Shown here in pieces: positions 28,827 through 36,914 of a DNA stretch of 64,000 nucleotides. This DNA comes from Usitatibacter rugosus (GTDB lineage: Bacteria; Pseudomonadota; Gammaproteobacteria; Burkholderiales; Usitatibacteraceae), in NCBI RefSeq assembly GCF_013003965.1, contig NZ_CP053069.1, positions 4,061,419 to 4,125,418 of the forward strand, given 5' to 3'. Under the pieces are notes generated by a model that did no database searches, was not told the origin of the DNA, and saw only the letters and a list, made by a program, of their open reading frames with translations. A program made the translations under genes and the position numbers. The stretch's first letter is position 1, and every line of letters begins with the position of its first letter.

Positions 28827-28865
28827 CCCGGTGGTCTTAATCTTCGTACGCCCAGGAGGTTGGGA

Positions 28866-29978
28866 ATGTCGGACTTGGCGAGCCAGCGGGTTCTCACCCG
28901 CGCGAATCCCCATCTGCCGTTGTCGTGGTATTTCGACCCGGCAGTCGCACAACTCGAAGCGAAGCGTCTCTTCGCCCGTGGCCCGGGTTACGTCGGCCAT
29001 GAGCAGATGGCGCCCAATCCCGGTGAATTCCGCGTGCTCGACTGGCGGTCGAACGGCGCGTGGTCGCTCATCAACAACGACGGCAAGCACGACCTCGTGT
29101 CCAACGTCTGCCGCCACCGGCAGGCCAAGATGCTCACGGGCGCGGGCTCGCTTCCGGGCGGCACCATTACTTGCCCGCTGCACCGGTGGGCCTACGACTC
29201 CAAGGGCACCCTCCTCGGCGCCCCGCACTTCCAGGACCAGCCCTGCCTGAACCTCCCGCGGCAGGAGCTCCAGAAGTGGAACGGCATGCTCTTCAACGGC
29301 GCGCGCAATGTCGCAAAGGACCTCGCGAACCTGGGCGTGGCGAAGGAGCTCGACTTCACCGACTACAAGTTGGACAAGGTGGAAGTCGTCGACTACGACT
29401 TCAACTGGAAGACCTTCGTCGAGGTCTACCTCGAGGACTACCACGTCGGCCCCTTCCATCCGGGCCTGGGCCAGTTCGTCACCTGCGAAGACCTGCAGTG
29501 GCAATTCTCCGACTGGTACAACGTGCAGACCGTGGGCGTGAACCAGCGCCTGGGCACGCCGGGCAGCGACGTCTACAAGATGTGGCACGAGCAGGTGCTG
29601 CGATACCGCGAAGGCGTGCCGCCTCCGCACGGCGCCATCTGGCTCACGTACTACCCGAACGTGATGGTCGAGTGGTACCCGCACGTCCTCGTGATCTCCA
29701 CGCTCTATCCCCTGGGGCCGGAGAAGCACCGCAACGTGGTGGAGTTCTACTACCCCGAGGAGATCGCGCTCTTCGAGCGCGAGTTCGTGGAAGCGCAGCA
29801 GCACGCGTACCACGAGACCGCGAAGGAAGACGAAGAGATCTGCGTGCGGATGACGGAAGGCCGCAAGGCGCTACTGGAAGACGGCCGCGAGGAGCACGGG
29901 CCGTACCAGTCGCCGATGGAAGACGGCATGGTCCACTTCCACGAGTTCATCCAGCGCGAGCTCGCGATAGCATCCTAG
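28866..29978 (+). CDS. Rieske non-heme iron oxygenase, alpha subunit type
   Basis: A 370-aa aromatic-ring-hydroxylating-dioxygenase-like protein. The Rieske [2Fe-2S] ligands are in NVCRHRQAKM (Cys-x-His) and ITCPLHRWAYDSKG (Cys-x2-His). The mononuclear iron site is in KTFVEVYLEDYHVGPFHPGL, giving the two-His arrangement, with a later carboxylate. The size and the YHVGPFHPGL form resemble the GbcA/choline-monooxygenase-type group more than ring dioxygenases with a beta subunit. AGGAGG at 28854-28859 fixes ATG at 28866. No reductase gene is adjacent, so a remote electron donor is needed. Substrate is unknown. Confidence 0.88.
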   Translation: MSDLASQRVLTRANPHLPLSWYFDPAVAQLEAKRLFARGPGYVGHEQMAPNPGEFRVLDWRSNGAWSLINNDGKHDLVSNVCRHRQAKMLTGAGSLPGGTITCPLHRWAYDSKGTLLGAPHFQDQPCLNLPRQELQKWNGMLFNGARNVAKDLANLGVAKELDFTDYKLDKVEVVDYDFNWKTFVEVYLEDYHVGPFHPGLGQFVTCEDLQWQFSDWYNVQTVGVNQRLGTPGSDVYKMWHEQVLRYREGVPPPHGAIWLTYYPNVMVEWYPHVLVISTLYPLGPEKHRNVVEFYYPEEIALFEREFVEAQQHAYHETAKEDEEICVRMTEGRKALLEDGREEHGPYQSPMEDGMVHFHEFIQRELAIAS

Positions 29979-30084
29979 CGGCCCCCGACAACAAGGAACC
30001 GCTTCGATATTGAGTCCATGATGCCGTCCATTCCGTAGAGTCTCTTGCGTCATCTCTCGTAGTTCAATCAATCCGAGGAGTCTC

Positions 30085-31152
30085 ATGAAAGCTCCCCTTC
30101 GTTTTCCGCGCACATCCCTTGCCGTCCTCGCGCTCTGCGCGACGATTCCCGCATGGGCACAAACCTGCCGACCCGAGCGAACGAACACGGTCTGCGAGTT
30201 TGCTTACGATAAACCGGTCATCCAGAAGTGGACTGTTCCCGCCGGCGTCACCAAGGTCACCATCCTCGCGCATGGCGCCCGGGGCGGCGACGGGGGATGC
30301 CATGGCGGGGGTATCGGCGCGATCGTCGTTGCCGAAGATTTTCCGGTGAAGCCGGGTGAGGTTCTCTCGGTCCTGGTAGGACAGCAAGGGCAGCCGGCTC
30401 CGCTCCCCCGATGGAACACCAGTAACGGGGCCGGGGGCGGCGGCGGATCCTTCGTCTGGCGCGGCGACGGCGCGGCTTCGCTGCAGAACGTGTTGGTCGC
30501 CGCGGGCGGGGGTGGCGGCGCCGGTTGCGAAGGCGAGCCTCGCGGAGCGGCGTTCCATGCCAGCGGCGGCGCATTCAACGGCGTCGGCGGCGACCGCACA
30601 AGTGGAATCGCCGGGACGGGCGGAGGCGGCGGCGGAGGGGGCGACACCTTCAGGATCGGGAATTCGCCCGGCACGGGCGGCGGCGGCGGCGGTGGCATCG
30701 TGGGCGAGGGCAGGCAGGGTGCCTACTTCGCGGTCATCGCGGGCCGCGAGCCGGATCCTCAAGCGGGCAAAGGAGGCAAGAGCATCGCCTCCGGAGGCGC
30801 GGGTGGAGACGGTGGCTTCCAGGAACACCCGCCGGGCCGGGACAAGGGTCCCTTGCCGAACAGTGTCGGCGGGTACGGCGGATTCGGCGGCGGCGGCGGC
30901 GGCGGCGGGTGGAACGACAACAAAGTGCCGGGGAACTGCCAAGGACGTTTTGCCGGAGGTGGCGGCGGAGGCGGTGGCTACAGCGGAGGTGGGGGCGGCT
31001 ATTCCAAAGCCGGCGGTACCTGCGCGAAGACCGGCCACGGCGGAGGCGGCGGTGGATCGTTCGCGGCGGCCGGTGCCCAGAGAGGCGTGACCATGAAAGC
31101 GGGGGATAGGAAGTACGCCAACGGTTTCGTCTGGATCGCGTACGGGCCTTGA
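30085..31152 (+). CDS. Glycine-rich secreted protein, copy 1
   Basis: A 355-aa exported protein: signal peptide with cleavage after AWA, a short folded N-terminus (WTVPAGVTKVTILAHGARGGDGG), then long glycine-rich runs of four to nine Gly separated by short polar insertions. It resembles the glycine-rich domain (PF12810-like) best known from receptor kinases and also found in bacterial secreted proteins. Six or more cysteines are spread through it (GGCHGG, AGCEGE, GNCQGR, GTCAKT). SD GAGGAG precedes ATG. A close paralogue follows at 31215. Function is unknown; a surface or matrix role is a guess. Confidence 0.75.
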   Translation: MKAPLRFPRTSLAVLALCATIPAWAQTCRPERTNTVCEFAYDKPVIQKWTVPAGVTKVTILAHGARGGDGGCHGGGIGAIVVAEDFPVKPGEVLSVLVGQQGQPAPLPRWNTSNGAGGGGGSFVWRGDGAASLQNVLVAAGGGGGAGCEGEPRGAAFHASGGAFNGVGGDRTSGIAGTGGGGGGGGDTFRIGNSPGTGGGGGGGIVGEGRQGAYFAVIAGREPDPQAGKGGKSIASGGAGGDGGFQEHPPGRDKGPLPNSVGGYGGFGGGGGGGGWNDNKVPGNCQGRFAGGGGGGGGYSGGGGGYSKAGGTCAKTGHGGGGGGSFAAAGAQRGVTMKAGDRKYANGFVWIAYGP

Positions 31153-31214
31153 GCGGCCCTCACGCTCGCCCTTGTTGCAGCAACTTTTGTAGTTCAACCC
31201 ATCCGAGGAGTCTC

Positions 31215-32294
31215 ATGCAAGCTCCCCTTCGATTTCGGCGCATTTCCCTCAGTGTTCTCGCGCTCTGCGCATCCGTTTCCGCGTGGGGCCAAGCCTGCAG
31301 CTCCGCCGGCGGGAACGACATGGTCTGCAAGTTCGAGTTCGACAAGCCGGCCCTCCAGAAGTGGATCGTCCCAGCCGGCGTGACGAGCGTTTCCATCCTC
31401 GCGCATGGCGCGCGCGGAGGCGACGGCGGATGCCACGGCGGTGGCATCGGCGCTTTCGCCGCCGCGGAAGCATTCCCGGTCAAGCCGGGCGATGTGCTCA
31501 CCGTGCTCGTCGGGCAGTCAGGACAGCCGGCGCCTCTCCCGCGGTGGAACAACAGCAACGGCGCCGGTGGCGGCGGCGGATCGTTCGTGTGGCGCGGCGC
31601 GGGCCCGGCCTCGCTGCAGAACGTGATGATCGCCGCGGGCGGCGGCGGCGGCGCGGGTTGCGAGGGCGCGCCTCGCGGCGGCGCGTTCGGGGCCGGTGGT
31701 GGCGCGCTGAACGGCGTGGGCGGCGACCGCACGAGCGGGGTCGCCGGCACGAAAGGAGGCGGCGGTGGAGGCGGTGACCAGTACAAGGTCGGCAACTCGC
31801 CCGGCACCGGCGGCGGCGGTGGCGGTGGCATCGTCGGCGAAGGCTTTCAAGGCGCCTACTTCGCGCTCATCAAGGGCCGCGAGCCCGATCGTCTCGCGGG
31901 CAAAGGCGGCAAGAGCATCTCCGCCGGAGGCGAAGGCGGAATGGGCGGGTATGCGGAAAAGTCGCAAGCGGAAAGCCGGGGTGAAATCGACGCCGTCGCC
32001 AACAGCTTCGGCGGTTGGGGCGGATTCGGCGGCGGTGGCGGCGGCGGCGGGTGGTCCGACAACTCTCTCCCGGGGAACTGCCAGGGACGCTTCGCCGGAG
32101 GCGGCGGCGGTGGCGGTGGCTATAGCGGAGGCGGAGGCGGCTACAGCAAGTCGGGCGGCATCTGCTCCAAGACCAACCACGGCGGCGGCGGCGGCGGATC
32201 GTACACCGCGCCCGACGGCAAGAACGTGACGATGAAGGCCGGCGAGAGGAAGTACCAGAACGGCTGGATCTGGATCGCGTACACCAAGCCCTAG
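31215..32294 (+). CDS. Glycine-rich secreted protein, copy 2 (tandem paralogue)
   Basis: A 359-aa paralogue of the gene directly upstream. Signal peptide, cysteine positions, WRG/SFVW segment, GGDRTSG block and terminal WIAY motif are all shared; differences lie mainly in the charged inserts (AEKSQAESRGEIDAV replaces QEHPPGRDKG). The untranslated leader is also duplicated: GTAGTTCAA and CCGAGGAGTCTC occur before both ATGs at the same distances, so the duplication unit includes the ribosome site. It ends 21 bases before a convergent gene. Confidence 0.75.
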   Translation: MQAPLRFRRISLSVLALCASVSAWGQACSSAGGNDMVCKFEFDKPALQKWIVPAGVTSVSILAHGARGGDGGCHGGGIGAFAAAEAFPVKPGDVLTVLVGQSGQPAPLPRWNNSNGAGGGGGSFVWRGAGPASLQNVMIAAGGGGGAGCEGAPRGGAFGAGGGALNGVGGDRTSGVAGTKGGGGGGGDQYKVGNSPGTGGGGGGGIVGEGFQGAYFALIKGREPDRLAGKGGKSISAGGEGGMGGYAEKSQAESRGEIDAVANSFGGWGGFGGGGGGGGWSDNSLPGNCQGRFAGGGGGGGGYSGGGGGYSKSGGICSKTNHGGGGGGSYTAPDGKNVTMKAGERKYQNGWIWIAYTKP

Positions 32295-32315
32295 CAACTC
32301 TTCAGGCGCGGCCCT

Positions 32316-32873
32316 CTATTCGTCGAATTCGTGCACGACGGCGTAGAGGGTCGCGAAGGTGAGCATCGAGAACGACGCGTGCAGCTGCTCGTAATCCTCG
32401 GCGCGCTCCGGCTCTTCGCGCTTGTCCCTGCGGATCTCGAACCAGCGCGCCTGGATCTGCTCGCGCACGACGTGTGAGGGCATCGAGGGCCGGCGCAGGC
32501 TCGAAGCCGTGCCGGTGAAGAGCCGGCGCTTCAGCGTCACGTCCGCCGAAGAGATCCGGAAGAGCTTCGTGAGCATGTTCGAGGTCGCGCCGTGGCGGAT
32601 GAAGAACTCGAGCTGCCGCGAGCGCTTTCCGAGGTAGTCGACCTGTCGCAGTCCGTGCTCGAAGGAACCCGCGTCGATGGAGATCGCGACCTTCGGGTCG
32701 GGCATCTCGGCCAAGCGCACCAGTTCGTCGGAAGTGAGCCCCCGCAACTCCGCGGCCTGCACTTCGGTGAGCCCATCGGGCGGCGGCGCCGAGCGCGCGG
32801 CCTCGCCCTGCAACTCCCGGATGAGGTGGGCCAGCATCAGCAACCGCAACTGTGGATCACGGATTTCGATCAC
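32316..32873 (-). CDS. DUF2857-like protein
   Basis: A 185-aa cytoplasmic protein. The layout fits DUF2857: a leading MLAHLIRELQGEA helix, LRGLTSDELVRLAEMPDPKVAISIDAGSF, and MLTKLFRISSADVTLKRRLF, which looks like a helix-turn-helix. That family is often found on integrative elements, yet no other element genes are here. The start is GTG at 32873 with GGGAGG five bases upstream. I recognise the pattern but cannot confirm it without a profile search; otherwise it is a hypothetical, possibly DNA-binding protein. Confidence 0.55.
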   Translation of the reverse strand: MIEIRDPQLRLLMLAHLIRELQGEAARSAPPPDGLTEVQAAELRGLTSDELVRLAEMPDPKVAISIDAGSFEHGLRQVDYLGKRSRQLEFFIRHGATSNMLTKLFRISSADVTLKRRLFTGTASSLRRPSMPSHVVREQIQARWFEIRRDKREEPERAEDYEQLHASFSMLTFATLYAVVHEFDE

Positions 32874-33050
32874 GTGTCCTCCCTGGATTTGGCCCGAATT
32901 TGCTACGACGCAAGCCTCGCGTCAATCGAGAATCCCCACATTTCGTGACGGTGCCCCACGACGTTCCAAAACGTTCTTGAACCGGTTTCGAGGACTCGCG
33001 GCTAAGTGCACGAAACGCAATCGCTCTTCGGAAAACTCCAGTAGCGCGGC

Positions 33051-35099
33051 CTAATCTTCCTCGCGCGCGAGCTTGAATTGCGAGGCCAACTGCTGCTGCG
33101 TTTGGGGCGGCACCGGCGCGTAGTGGCTGAACTCGATCTGGTACGAGCCCTGCCCACCGGTCATCGAGCGGATGCGCGACTGGTACTCGGTCACCTCGGA
33201 GAGCGGCACCTGGCCGGCGACCGCCATCAAATCGCCGCCCGTGGAGTCCGTGCCCGTGATGTGGCCGCGCTTCGAGGAAAGATCGGCGGTGAGGTCACCC
33301 ACGAAGCGATCGGGCGCGGTGATCTCGATGTTGACGATGGGCTCGAGCATGATCGGGCTCGCCTTGAGGATCGCGTCGATCACCGCCTTGCGTCCCGCGG
33401 TGACGAATGCGATCTCCTTCGAGTCCACGTCGTGGCTCTTGCCGTCGTACACGATGACCTTGATGTCCTCCACCGGATAGCCCGCGACCACGCCACCGTC
33501 GAGCGCCTGCTTCACGCCCTTCTCCACCGCGGGAATGAACACAGTGGGAATCACGCCGCCCTTCACTTCGCTCGCGAACTGGAAGCCGGAGCCCCGAGGC
33601 AGCGGTTCGATCTTGAGGAACACCTCGCCGAACTGTCCCGCGCCACCGGTCTGCTTCTTGTGGCGGCAGTGGCCTTCGGCTCTCTTCGTCACCGTCTCGC
33701 GATAGGGAATCTTCGGCGGCTTGGTCGCCACGTCCATCTTGTACTGCTGGCCCATCTTCTCGAGCTTGGTGCGCATGTGCAGGTCGCCCAGGCCGCGCAT
33801 CACCGTCTCGTGCGTCGTGGGATGGCGCTCGATCCAGAAGCAGGGGTCCTCGACCTCGAGCTTGTGCAGCACTTCGAAGAGTCGCTGCTCGTCGCCTTTC
33901 TTCTTCGTCTCCACGGCGATCGAGTGCATCGGCGTCGGGAAATCGAGCGAGCGCAGGCGGATGTGGTCCTCGTCGTGCGAGTCGTGCAGCACGGCGTTGA
34001 ACTCGATCTCCTCGATCTTCGTCACGGCGCCGATGTCGCCGGGCACGAGGGAATCCACCTCGACGTACTCCTTCCCCTGCAGCTGGAAGATGTGGCCGGT
34101 CTTGAATGCCTTCTTGCCCTCGCCGATGTAGAGCTGGCTGTCCCGGGTGATCGTGCCCTGGTGCACGCGGAACACGGCGACCTTGCCGACGTACGGATCC
34201 ATGATGACCTTGAAGACGTGCGCGAGGACGTGCTTCTTCGGATCGGCCTCGGCGTGGAATTCCTCGCCCTCGGTCGTATCCGACTTCACGAACGGCGGCG
34301 GATTGCCCTCGGTGGCGTTGGGCGCGATCTTCGCGAGGATGTCGAGGAACTGCTCGACGCCCGCACCCGTCTTCACGGACATGAAGCACACGGGAATGAG
34401 ATGGCCTTCGCGCAGCGCCTTCTCCAGCGGGCCGTGCAATTGCTCGGGCTTCAATTCCTCGCCTTGCTCGAGGTAGGTGGCCATCAGGTCTTCGTCGACC
34501 TCCACCACCTGGTCGATCAACGCGGAGTGCGCCGCCTTCACCGAAGAGAAGTCCGAATCGCCGTCGGGGTTGAAGAAGCAATCGACGACGTCCTTGCGGC
34601 CATGCGCGGGCAGGTTGATCGGCAGGCATTCCTTGCCGAACACGTCCTGGATGCGCGCGAGTAATCCTTCCAAATCGACGTTGTCCGCGTCGATCTTGTT
34701 GATGAGGATCATGCGGTCGAGGTTGCGCTTGGCGGCGGCACGCATCATGCGCGTGGTGTTCAGCTCGATGCCGTTCTGCGCGTTGATGACGATCACTGCC
34801 AATTCCACCGCCGCGAGCGCCGCGATGGACTGCCCGGCGAAATCCGGCATGCCCGGCGTATCCAGCAGGTGGATGTGGATGCCCTTGTAGGGGAAATTGA
34901 CGACGGCCGAGTTGAGGGAGTGGCCGTACTGCTTCTCGAGGGGGTCGTGGTCCGCGACCGTGGTGCCGCGCTCGACGCTGCCTGCGGCTGCGATGACCCC
35001 CGTCTTCAGTAGCAGAGCCTCGGCGAGGGTCGTCTTCCCGGCTCCGCCATGACCCACCAGGGCCACGGTGTGGATGCTCTCCGTCGAATACCTCGGCAT
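33051..35099 (-). CDS. Elongation factor G-like GTPase (FusA2 type)
   Basis: A 682-aa translational GTPase paralogue. G1 is GHGGAGKTT (16-24), G3 DTPGMPDF, G4 NKID. The EF-G domains II to V follow, including RETVTKRAEGHCRHKKQTGGAGQFGEV in domain IV and the C-terminal QLASQFKLARE. Switch I (GTTVADHDPLEKQYGHSLNS) and a domain IV rich in Lys/His differ from canonical EF-G, as in the second EF-G of many proteobacteria. Its role may be ribosome rescue or stress translation. ATG at 35099 follows AAAGGA; longer upstream frames have no homology. Confidence 0.9.
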   Translation of the reverse strand: MPRYSTESIHTVALVGHGGAGKTTLAEALLLKTGVIAAAGSVERGTTVADHDPLEKQYGHSLNSAVVNFPYKGIHIHLLDTPGMPDFAGQSIAALAAVELAVIVINAQNGIELNTTRMMRAAAKRNLDRMILINKIDADNVDLEGLLARIQDVFGKECLPINLPAHGRKDVVDCFFNPDGDSDFSSVKAAHSALIDQVVEVDEDLMATYLEQGEELKPEQLHGPLEKALREGHLIPVCFMSVKTGAGVEQFLDILAKIAPNATEGNPPPFVKSDTTEGEEFHAEADPKKHVLAHVFKVIMDPYVGKVAVFRVHQGTITRDSQLYIGEGKKAFKTGHIFQLQGKEYVEVDSLVPGDIGAVTKIEEIEFNAVLHDSHDEDHIRLRSLDFPTPMHSIAVETKKKGDEQRLFEVLHKLEVEDPCFWIERHPTTHETVMRGLGDLHMRTKLEKMGQQYKMDVATKPPKIPYRETVTKRAEGHCRHKKQTGGAGQFGEVFLKIEPLPRGSGFQFASEVKGGVIPTVFIPAVEKGVKQALDGGVVAGYPVEDIKVIVYDGKSHDVDSKEIAFVTAGRKAVIDAILKASPIMLEPIVNIEITAPDRFVGDLTADLSSKRGHITGTDSTGGDLMAVAGQVPLSEVTEYQSRIRSMTGGQGSYQIEFSHYAPVPPQTQQQLASQFKLAREED

Positions 35100-35178
35100 G
35101 GCAGAAATCCTTTCTGCTGCCCTGCAGCAACGCGGTGGGGGTGTCTCACCTAATGTACACCCATGAATCAGGCCGATG

Positions 35179-35394
35179 TCAGGCGCTGATTTCGAGCTCC
35201 ACGACCGCGCGTTCCCCGTCCAGGAGGCGTGCGGTGGCGAGGTGCGCGCGGATCGCGGCACGCACGCGCTCGATGGCTTCCACGGCGGTGGCGCCGCGCG
35301 ATTCGCAGCCGGGCAGCGTCATCGCGACGGCGACGTAGTCCCCACGCACGCGATGGACGGCGATGCGATAGCGGGGCGCTTCAGGAGGGGTCAT
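35179..35394 (-). CDS. Orphan HicB-like protein
   Basis: A 71-aa protein with the HicB/UPF0150 fold: RYRIAVHRVRGDYVAVAMTLPGCESRGATAVEAIERVRAAI is the partial RNase H-like antitoxin core (usual pattern PGCVSDGDTEEEA). No HicA toxin gene is adjacent on either strand, and the C-terminal DNA-binding part found in full HicB is missing. ATG at 35394 has GAGGTG upstream. It is divergent from the peptide cluster, so it may share its promoter region, but a link is not shown. Confidence 0.75.
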   Translation of the reverse strand: MTPPEAPRYRIAVHRVRGDYVAVAMTLPGCESRGATAVEAIERVRAAIRAHLATARLLDGERAVVELEISA

Positions 35395-35526
35395 GTCCAC
35401 CTCGCCATTGTTCTCTTCCCCTTCCGCCGCGCGCTCGGAATTCCCCGGCACCGAATGTCGATTCTCGCGAGCGTGCGCGCGCTGTCGTTCCTACGATGCA
35501 TCCATCGACAACCCCGGGAGACAGGG

Positions 35527-35688
35527 ATGAAAGAGCTCAGCTACGAGGAAGTGCTCCGCATCGCCGGTGGATTGCCGGTACCCGCGGCGCTCGACGAGAT
35601 CACCTACCGCGCGCCCACCAACCCTGACCCGGAGAGGTTGCTGCCGGGACGCATCCAGCAACCGCATTCCAGCGAGGAACATCCATGA
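35527..35688 (+). CDS. Double-glycine leader peptide precursor 1 (bacteriocin-like)
   Basis: A 53-aa precursor. The 15-residue leader ends LSYEEVLRIAGG, an exact fit to the class II bacteriocin/microcin leader pattern L-S-x2-E-(L/V)-x2-I-x-G-G. Cleavage after Gly15 would release a 38-residue core that begins LPVPAALDEITYRAP, has seven prolines and no cysteine. GGGAG lies seven bases before ATG. It overlaps the next precursor by ATGA. A C39 exporter is encoded downstream in the same direction. Activity (antibacterial, signalling or other) is not deducible from sequence. Confidence 0.8.
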   Translation: MKELSYEEVLRIAGGLPVPAALDEITYRAPTNPDPERLLPGRIQQPHSSEEHP

Positions 35689-35858
35689 AGGAAATCGAGA
35701 AGAAGGACGCACCGGAGGTTTCGGGCGGCGTTCGCGTTGACATCCAGATGCCGGAGCTTCCCGGCCCCATCTCACCCTGGCCCATCGAACCGTTTCCGCA
35801 GTTCCCGATGACGCCGTACAACCCGGATGCGCCGTTCAGCGATCCGCCGGCGGTTTGA
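35685..35858 (+). CDS. Double-glycine leader peptide precursor 2, proline-rich core
   Basis: A 57-aa precursor, easily missed because of its size. The leader KKDAPEVSGG ends at Gly15. The 42-residue core has 13 prolines and six aromatic residues (ISPWPIEPFPQFPMTPY), is acidic and lacks cysteine. It starts at ATG 35685, overlapping the stop of precursor 1, and ends with TGA at 35856-35858. Proline spacing recalls proline-rich antimicrobial peptides, but those are cationic with PRP motifs, absent here. Leader similarity to precursors 1 and 3 and location before the exporter support it as a real gene. Confidence 0.75.
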   Translation: MKEIEKKDAPEVSGGVRVDIQMPELPGPISPWPIEPFPQFPMTPYNPDAPFSDPPAV

Positions 35859-35882
35859 CCCTCGACATCCAGGAGACATGAC

Positions 35883-36065
35883 ATGAGCGAAACGACACCC
35901 CCCATCCCCAAGGGGCTAGACCCCGAACTCGTCGAGAAGATCTCAGGCGGCCTCGATCTGTGCTCGCCGGGAGACATCGACGGAATCATCCGCGGCCTGA
36001 GAAGCAACTACGACGAGCTGGTGGACTTCACGTCGTACATGTTCGACCGGATTGCGGGCAACTAA
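35883..36065 (+). CDS. Double-glycine leader peptide precursor 3, single-cysteine core
   Basis: A 60-aa precursor with a 23-residue leader ending DPELVEKISGG (Leu -8, Val -7 and Ile -4 relative to the cleavage point, Ser-Gly-Gly at the end). The predicted 37-residue core begins LDLCSPGDIDGIIRGL, is amphipathic and acidic, and has one cysteine that could form a disulfide dimer or receive a modification. AGGAG lies seven bases before ATG 35883. It sits 24 bases after precursor 2 and 32 before the CPBP gene, so all are likely one transcript. Confidence 0.78.
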   Translation: MSETTPPIPKGLDPELVEKISGGLDLCSPGDIDGIIRGLRSNYDELVDFTSYMFDRIAGN

Positions 36066-36097
36066 GCCTCGAGAGGGCGCGGCAACGCGCCCCTTCC

Positions 36098-36913
36098 ATG
36101 AAGTCATCGCCGACAGGGTTCCAGATCGCGTTCCTGCTGCTAGCCCTGGCGTTCGGGGCGATGCTTGCAACGACTTGGCTCGCGAGCGCAATCGCGCTTC
36201 CGAGTCCGTACTACGGCACCCTGGGTCATCTCGTCGCCATCCCATTTCAGTTTGCACTGGTGCTTGGCATACCGGCACTTCGGTCACTGGTGCTCGAGGG
36301 ATTCCATCACCCCGTATCCACTCCACAGCGCTTCGAAGCCCTGGCTTTGGCCGGCGGCAAAGTGGTGCTCACCTTCGGCCTGTGGGGAGCCATCGCCCTG
36401 TGGGGACTGCATGTAACGCATCGAGCCAACGACGTAACGGCCTTTGGATTCCTGACCGAACCAACGGCCATGGACGAGCACTACTTTGCGGCCTGGGGAT
36501 TGGTGGGGGCCGCGTATGCAATATCACTCGGGCCACTCATCGAAGAGGTGCTCTATCGCGGCGTGCTGTACCGCCTGTGGGAGCGGCAGTGGGGTTGGGT
36601 TGCAGCAGCGCTGCTGTCATCAATCGTTTTCTCGTTGGTCCATCCCCATAACCTGATTCAGACCTTCTTCTCCGGAATCCTCTACGCCTGCCTCTTCCAC
36701 CGCACAGGATCGATTTGGGCAACGACGCTGTGCCACGCGACATACAACCTGCTCATTGCCTGGCCGCTTCTCGGCCACGTGCTGTTACTCAAACCGGCCG
36801 ACGCATCGACAAGCCTCATTCCGTGGACTGCGAACTTGATCTGCCTCCCTCTCGCGATCGTTGCGTTTGTCCTGTACGTACGACTGGCTCTCGCTGCACC
36901 TGAGCGCACCTGA
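36098..36913 (+). CDS. CPBP family intramembrane metalloprotease (Abi/CAAX-like)
   Basis: A 271-aa integral membrane protein with about eight helices. All CPBP motifs are intact: Glu149-Glu150-x3-Arg154 (IEEVLYRG), Phe-x3-His182 (FSLVHPHN) and His213-x3-Asn217 (CHATYN). CPBP proteins often give self-immunity in bacteriocin loci (PlnI, SkkI) or process prenylated or peptide substrates. Placed between the precursors and the exporter, it is the best immunity candidate. Its codons look less GC-rich than those of neighbours, hinting at separate origin. No strong SD precedes ATG 36098. Confidence 0.88.
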   Translation: MKSSPTGFQIAFLLLALAFGAMLATTWLASAIALPSPYYGTLGHLVAIPFQFALVLGIPALRSLVLEGFHHPVSTPQRFEALALAGGKVVLTFGLWGAIALWGLHVTHRANDVTAFGFLTEPTAMDEHYFAAWGLVGAAYAISLGPLIEEVLYRGVLYRLWERQWGWVAAALLSSIVFSLVHPHNLIQTFFSGILYACLFHRTGSIWATTLCHATYNLLIAWPLLGHVLLLKPADASTSLIPWTANLICLPLAIVAFVLYVRLALAAPERT

Positions 36914-36914
36914 G

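Noticed and set aside
32316-32873. DUF2857-like gene as part of an integrative conjugative element
   Set aside because: No conjugation, replication or integrase genes flank it; neighbours are glycine-rich proteins and an EF-G-like gene.
35179-35394. Functional HicAB toxin-antitoxin locus
   Set aside because: No HicA-like small frame is found on either side within 300 bases, and the DNA-binding part of HicB is absent.
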